Below are positions 13,301 to 16,263 of a stretch of DNA of 16,263 nucleotides, in pieces (the first letter of the stretch is position 1; each line of letters opens with the position of its first letter). Under the pieces are notes generated by a model, which saw nothing but the letters and a program-made list of their open reading frames with translations, searched no databases and was not told the DNA's origin. The DNA lies in the NCBI GenBank assembly GCA_964391365.1, contig CAYMKW010000066.1, forward strand, positions 1-16,263. Reading direction: 5' to 3'. The stretch is from SXMI01 sp964391365. GTDB lineage: Bacteria > Actinomycetota > Acidimicrobiia > Acidimicrobiales > Microtrichaceae. A program made the position numbers and the translations under genes.

Positions 13301-13969
13301 TCAGACCGCCAGCAGCGAGAGCTGACGGTCCCGCTCCGAGGAGGGCACCGCCCACGGCAGCTGGTCGACGAACGACCACGACCGGCGGTGGATCGCGGTG
13401 GTCCCGTACCCGGCGAGCGCCATCCGGTGGCGTGGGCTGGGATAGCCCTTGTTCCGTTCGAAGTCGAACCCCGGGTAGCACTCGGCGTCGGCCCGCATGA
13501 TCCGGTCACGGCGGACCTTGGCCAGGATGCTCGCCGTGGCGATCGACCGGCACGTGGCGTCGCCGCGCACCACGTTGACGGCCCGACCGTCGCCCACGAA
13601 GTCCCACGGCCCATCCACCAGGACCCGGTCGACCGCCACGCCCAACCCGTCGAGTGCCCGGCGGGCGGCCAGGCGCATGGCGTCCGACATCCCGAGCTCG
13701 TCGCACTCCGCGGGCGACGCATGGCCGACGGCCGATGCCTCGCACCACTCGACGATCCGGTCGAACAGCTCCTCACGGCGGGCCTCGCTCAACTGCTTGG
13801 AATCGCGGATGCCGTTGACTCGTCGGTCCCGCGGCAGCACCACGGCGCCGACCGTGAGCGGCCCGGCCCAGGCCCCGCGGCCCACCTCGTCGAGCCCCGC
13901 CACGACCTCGAACCCGCTCCGCCACAGCGCCCGCTCGTGGGCCAGTCCGGGAGCGACGTCTCGGGCCAC
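13301..13969 (-). CDS. rnhB: ribonuclease HII
   Basis: 222 residues from GTG 13969. TACGGT ends six bases before it, so a leaderless start is likely; no ribosome binding site is seen. The RNase HII active site is intact: Asp27 and Glu28 in GLDEVGRGAWAGP, DSKQLS (56-61), Asp119 in VLVDGPWD, and Asp155 at the end of DATCRSIATASILAKVRRD. NKGYPSPRHRMAL and GTTAIHRRSW follow. The enzyme cuts RNA in RNA-DNA hybrids and starts removal of misincorporated ribonucleotides from DNA. Length is normal. Its stop lies 15 bp from that of the dehydrogenase. I see no terminator hairpin there, only an 8-bp palindrome GTCGCGAC (13293-13300). Confidence 0.96.
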   Translation of the reverse strand: MARDVAPGLAHERALWRSGFEVVAGLDEVGRGAWAGPLTVGAVVLPRDRRVNGIRDSKQLSEARREELFDRIVEWCEASAVGHASPAECDELGMSDAMRLAARRALDGLGVAVDRVLVDGPWDFVGDGRAVNVVRGDATCRSIATASILAKVRRDRIMRADAECYPGFDFERNKGYPSPRHRMALAGYGTTAIHRRSWSFVDQLPWAVPSSERDRQLSLLAV

Positions 13970-13975
13970 GAACGC

Positions 13976-13981
13976 ACCGTA
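13976..13981 (-). promoter_or_regulatory. candidate -10 box for leaderless rnhB transcript
   Basis: The minus strand reads TACGGT, six bases, then the GTG start of rnhB. There is no Shine-Dalgarno sequence, and no -35 can be recognised. Confidence 0.43.
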
Positions 13982-14038
13982 GCGGCCACCGTCCGCGCGG
14001 GGTCAGGACCCAACCGGCGAACTCAACCACTCAGAGCA

Positions 14039-14083
14039 TTCACCCGAACGTGAACCGTGAGAAAACTCTGGCGAACGATTCGC
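14039..14083. other. AT-richer intergenic patch with two short inverted repeats
   Basis: The 188-bp gap between rnhB and the small gene at 14158 holds the least GC-rich DNA in the window. TTCAC-N6-GTGAA lies at 14039-14054, and GCGAA-CGA-TTCGC at 14071-14083 is nested in GGCGA-N9-TCGCC. The region should carry the promoter of the small gene. TACACAT near 14092 is the closest to a -10, and it is poor. The inverted repeats are short and could be chance. Confidence 0.3.
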
Positions 14084-14157
14084 TCGCCGCGTACACATGA
14101 CGTCAGCGAGCGGCCAGAGTGGGCGGCGCACACGTGGATGCGACCGAGGAGGGTGAC

Positions 14158-14427
14158 GTGCGGGTCGGACCGGGGAACAGGACGGCGACGAGCGCCAGGC
14201 CGCTCGAGCCCGCCTGGCCGCACACCGGCGATGTCCCGGCCGACGCCCCCACGGCGCTCGCGGTCGACACCCTGGTCGACGTCCGCAACCGCTTCGACGA
14301 CACCTGGACCCCCGGGTTCGCGATCACGGACCTGGGCCCGGAGAACTGCCGGATCCGACGGGTCACCGACGACGCTCCCCTGCCCGTCTGGTTCGCCATG
14401 GAGGACGTCCGCCCCACCCGAGGGTGA
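14158..14427 (+). CDS. small conserved-looking protein with C-terminal beta-barrel-like segment
   Basis: 89 residues from GTG 14158, chosen because GAGGAGG sits five to six bases upstream. The first 40 residues are low complexity. The rest reads LVDVRNRFDDTWTPGFAITD (about residues 45-64), then CRIRRVTDDAPLPVWFAMEDVR. From memory, this pattern (VxVRNRFDGxWxxGF, then RxRRxSDGxxLPxxF) recurs in small hypothetical proteins of Acidimicrobiia and their relatives and looks like a Tudor/SH3-like barrel. It has no known function and no export signal. It is separated from the P450 by 66 bp and probably has its own transcript. Confidence 0.68.
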   Translation: MRVGPGNRTATSARPLEPAWPHTGDVPADAPTALAVDTLVDVRNRFDDTWTPGFAITDLGPENCRIRRVTDDAPLPVWFAMEDVRPTRG

Positions 14428-14480
14428 GCCGCTCGGCCCAGCTCGGGTGCCATCCGAACGGCGGCGCGAGACGGTCCACC

Positions 14481-14486
14481 TAGACT
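14481..14486 (+). promoter_or_regulatory. candidate -10 box for leaderless P450 transcript
   Basis: TAGACT ends seven bases before the GTG start at 14494 and no ribosome binding site is present. Transcription would begin at or beside the start codon. No -35 recognised. Confidence 0.45.
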
Positions 14487-14493
14487 TCCCGGC

Positions 14494-15753
14494 GTGACCG
14501 ACCCCGCCATCGCCATCGATCCCGACGAGGCGGATCTCCTCCTCGCCTCGACCATCACCACCGACGAGGGTCGACAGGACCCGTACCCCGCCTATGCCCG
14601 GCTCCGCGCCGGAAGTGGCCGATGGAGGAGTGCGTTCGGGGCCCAGTGCCTCGCCAGGTACGACGACTGCCTCGCGGCGCTCAGGAACCCGGCCCTCGGA
14701 CGGCCGGAGCCCGACATGGACCTCCCGGACGGCATCAGCGGCCGCGAACGGCAGACCCGCGAGGACACCCTCACGATGCTGTTCCTGAACCCGCCCGACC
14801 ACACCCGGATCCGCGGCCTGGTCAGCCGGGCGTTCACCCCCCGGCGGGTCGAGGAGCTGCGGCCCGAGATCGAGGCGCTGCTCGCACCCATCGTCGACCG
14901 CATCGCCGAACAGGGCGGTGGCGAGATCATGGCCGAGCTCGCCATCCCGTTCCCCGTGGCGGTCATCAGCGAACTCCTCGGCGTCCCCCGTGAGGGCAAC
15001 GAACACATCCAGCCGCTGGTCCGGGCCATCACCGCGTTCATCGACCCGGCGGCCACCGACGAGGCGCTCGTCGAGGGCGCGGCCGCAGGCATGGAACTCG
15101 GCGTCTACTTCACCGAGCTCGTCGAGGAGAAGCGGCGCCGGCCCGACGACCGCCTCCTGTCGGCCCTGATCGAGGTCGAGGAGTCCGGTGACCGGCTCTC
15201 CACCGACGAGCTGCTCGCCAACACCCTCCTCCTGTATGCGGCCGGGTTCGAGACCACCTCCAACCTGATCGGCAACGGCCTGCGGCTGTTCATCGAACAT
15301 CCAGAGCAGTGGCGGCTCCTCGGCGAGGACCGATCACTCATCGGCCCCGCCATGTGGGAGATCCTGCGGGCCGACTCCCCGGTGCAGCTCAACAACCGGG
15401 TCGTGCTCGACCGTGTCGAACTGTTCGGCGAGACCTGGACCCGTGGCGACTCGTTCGTGATCCTCCAGGGGTCGGGGAACCACGACGACGCGACCTATCA
15501 GGACCCCGGGCGTTTCGACGTCACACGGTTCGTCGCCGACGTCCCGCCGCCGCTCAGCTTCGGATTCGGCGCGCACCACTGTCTGGGGGCGCACCTGGCC
15601 CGGGCCGAGGGCGAGCTCGCGTTCGGGGCGCTCCGCGACCGGTTCGCCGAGTTCCACGTGGACGACCCCGACGGTCTCGGCCTCCCCCGCTACCGACCGA
15701 GCTTCACGCTGCGGGGCCTCGAGACGCTCCCCGTCGTCGCCGCGCCCGCCTGA
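14494..15753 (+). CDS. cytochrome P450 (bacterial soluble class)
   Basis: 419 residues from GTG 14494. All P450 signatures are present: FLNPPDHTRIRGLVSRAFTP near residue 97, the I-helix oxygen-activating motif AGFETT (Glu253, Thr254), EILR (Glu289, Arg292), and the haem loop FGFGAHHCLG with the thiolate ligand Cys363. Length and absence of a membrane anchor fit a three-component bacterial P450 that takes electrons from a ferredoxin. No ferredoxin or reductase gene is in the window. Many relatives in actinobacteria act on steroids, fatty acids or secondary metabolites, and the sequence alone does not decide which. The start has a leaderless-type -10. Its stop codon forms one end of a hairpin shared with the convergent gene. 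Confidence 0.95.
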   Translation: MTDPAIAIDPDEADLLLASTITTDEGRQDPYPAYARLRAGSGRWRSAFGAQCLARYDDCLAALRNPALGRPEPDMDLPDGISGRERQTREDTLTMLFLNPPDHTRIRGLVSRAFTPRRVEELRPEIEALLAPIVDRIAEQGGGEIMAELAIPFPVAVISELLGVPREGNEHIQPLVRAITAFIDPAATDEALVEGAAAGMELGVYFTELVEEKRRRPDDRLLSALIEVEESGDRLSTDELLANTLLLYAAGFETTSNLIGNGLRLFIEHPEQWRLLGEDRSLIGPAMWEILRADSPVQLNNRVVLDRVELFGETWTRGDSFVILQGSGNHDDATYQDPGRFDVTRFVADVPPPLSFGFGAHHCLGAHLARAEGELAFGALRDRFAEFHVDDPDGLGLPRYRPSFTLRGLETLPVVAAPA

Positions 15754-15768
15754 GCCGAACCGGCTCAG
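15750..15768. terminator. compact bidirectional hairpin formed by both stop codons
   Basis: CTGAGCCG (15750-15757) pairs perfectly with CGGCTCAG (15761-15768) around the loop AAC. The left arm contains the TGA of the P450 gene. The right arm contains the complement of the TGA of the convergent gene at 15765. An 8-bp GC-rich stem with a three-base loop and no T-run is a plausible terminator for both directions. Confidence 0.6.
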
Positions 15769-16263
15769 CTGAACGACACACCCGCGTCGCCCGCCGCATC
15801 GACGGCCGACGAGCCGAGCAGGGCCTCGCCGGACCAGCCGAGCCCCACGAACCCGGGATCCAGACCCGGCGCCCGGACCGTCGGGGCCGGGTCCTCACCC
15901 AGTCCCTCGGCCGCCTCGATCTCCCAGAGCAGCGCCGGTCGCTCACCGTGCCAGCGCAGCGACCACGACAGGGACCCCCAGGCGCACCGGAGCGAGCGCA
16001 CGTCCATGGCCGCACCCAGCCACGACGGCGAAACCGACCCGAGCACCTCGACGCCGGCGGCGGAATCACATCCCGCCAGATCGAGCACCGGGCACAGACG
16101 ATCCGCCAGCGCAGCCACGTCCCCACCCGGAAGCCCGTCCTCGGTGGCAGGCCAGGGATCCACCGGCGTCGCACGACTGACCGCGTCCGCGGCCACCCGA
16201 CCCGCCACGGCGACCGCGTCCGCGGCCACCCGACCCGCCACGGCGACCGCGTCCGCGGCCACC
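15765..16263 (-). CDS. 3' end of an unrecognised gene with Ala/Val repeat (5' part outside window)
   Basis: The frame is open from the window edge to a TGA at 15767-15765 (166 codons visible). The first part is an in-frame 11-residue repeat, VAADAVAVAGR, present twice and starting a third time. Next comes a segment with LADRLCPVLDLAGC and VEVLGSVSPSWLGAAMDVRSL. The C-terminal part reads LSWSLRWHGERPALLWEIE, then VRAPGLDPGFVGLGWSGEALL. The RWHGERPALLWE stretch reminds me of the C-terminal beta domain of large actinobacterial proteins of uncertain function, some next to sugar-processing genes. That is recollection, not evidence of function. The true start cannot be placed. Confidence 0.6.
   Translation of the reverse strand, partial: VAADAVAVAGRVAADAVAVAGRVAADAVSRATPVDPWPATEDGLPGGDVAALADRLCPVLDLAGCDSAAGVEVLGSVSPSWLGAAMDVRSLRCAWGSLSWSLRWHGERPALLWEIEAAEGLGEDPAPTVRAPGLDPGFVGLGWSGEALLGSSAVDAAGDAGVSFS
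16179..16263. repeat. 33-bp in-frame tandem repeat running off the window
   Basis: The phrase GACCGCGTCCGCGGCCACCC begins at 16179 and 16212. A third copy begins at 16245 and is cut by the window end. The period is exactly 33 bp, with no differences seen between copies. On the minus strand it encodes VAADAVAVAGR units and keeps the frame of the gene at 15765. Perfect identity at DNA level suggests recent expansion. Confidence 0.9.

Noticed and set aside
13285..13301. Terminator between the dehydrogenase and rnhB
   Set aside because: Only the 8-bp palindrome GTCGCGAC and the trivial complementarity of two stop codons are present in 15 bp; too weak to call.
14045..14082. LexA/SOS-type box upstream of the small gene (repeated CGAAC)
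   Set aside because: CGAAC half sites occur but none has GTTCG at the four-base spacing of the actinobacterial SOS box.
14023..15300. Minus-strand open frame of 425 codons opposite the P450
   Set aside because: Shadow composition, while the P450 on the plus strand has all signatures.

Overview
The window is very GC-rich DNA (roughly 70% by eye) with many GTG starts, GC-only terminator hairpins and a TAnnnT box directly upstream of several start codons. Together with the gene content (a DprE2-like reductase, an Abhydrolase_9-type hydrolase, DUF6325 next to SHOCT, a cytochrome P450, many secreted or lipoprotein products) this points to an actinobacterium. The style of the small hypothetical proteins suggests the class Acidimicrobiia. 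That placement is an inference from recognition, not from a search. It reads as ordinary chromosome. I see no transposase, integrase, phage gene or CRISPR array.

Layout. 1-273 (-): start of an acetyl-CoA hydrolase/CoA-transferase family gene that runs off the window. It is divergent from 374-2581 (+), a membrane-anchored alpha/beta-hydrolase, with a perfect 24-bp palindrome between them. The hydrolase overlaps by 4 bp a CPBP intramembrane protease (2578-3510, +). This converges through a strong hairpin on aquaporin Z (3571-4377, -). A tRNA-Gly(UCC) lies at 4508-4582. Next are a beta-helix lipoprotein (4665-6110, +) and a secreted DUF1996 protein with a His-Ala-Gly repeat (6118-7134, +). They face a cupredoxin lipoprotein (7220-7705, -) whose last codons and stop are tandemly repeated downstream. 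An SDR of DprE2 type (7752-8528, +) is divergent from the cupredoxin. A DUF6325 gene (8646-9071, +) with twin stem-loops in its leader is followed by a SHOCT gene (9122-9427, +).

On the minus strand an apparent operon reads membrane-anchored unknown protein (10759-11898), yaaA (9951-10754), msrB (9455-9871). This links peroxide stress with methionine sulfoxide repair. Divergent from it is an acyl-CoA dehydrogenase (12020-13285, +), which converges on rnhB (13301-13969, -). Then come a small basic-acidic protein (14158-14427, +), a cytochrome P450 (14494-15753, +), and the 3' end of an unrecognised minus-strand gene (15765-16263) with an in-frame 33-bp tandem repeat at the window edge.

Two themes run through the window. 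First, up to six genes look leaderless: a TAnnnT -10 box ends 6-8 nt before an ATG or GTG with no ribosome binding site. Second, the genes at 4665-7705 are all predicted to be exported, and two carry features that fit metal or copper binding, so this is the best candidate for an undescribed functional module. No intergenic stretch exceeds 300 bp.
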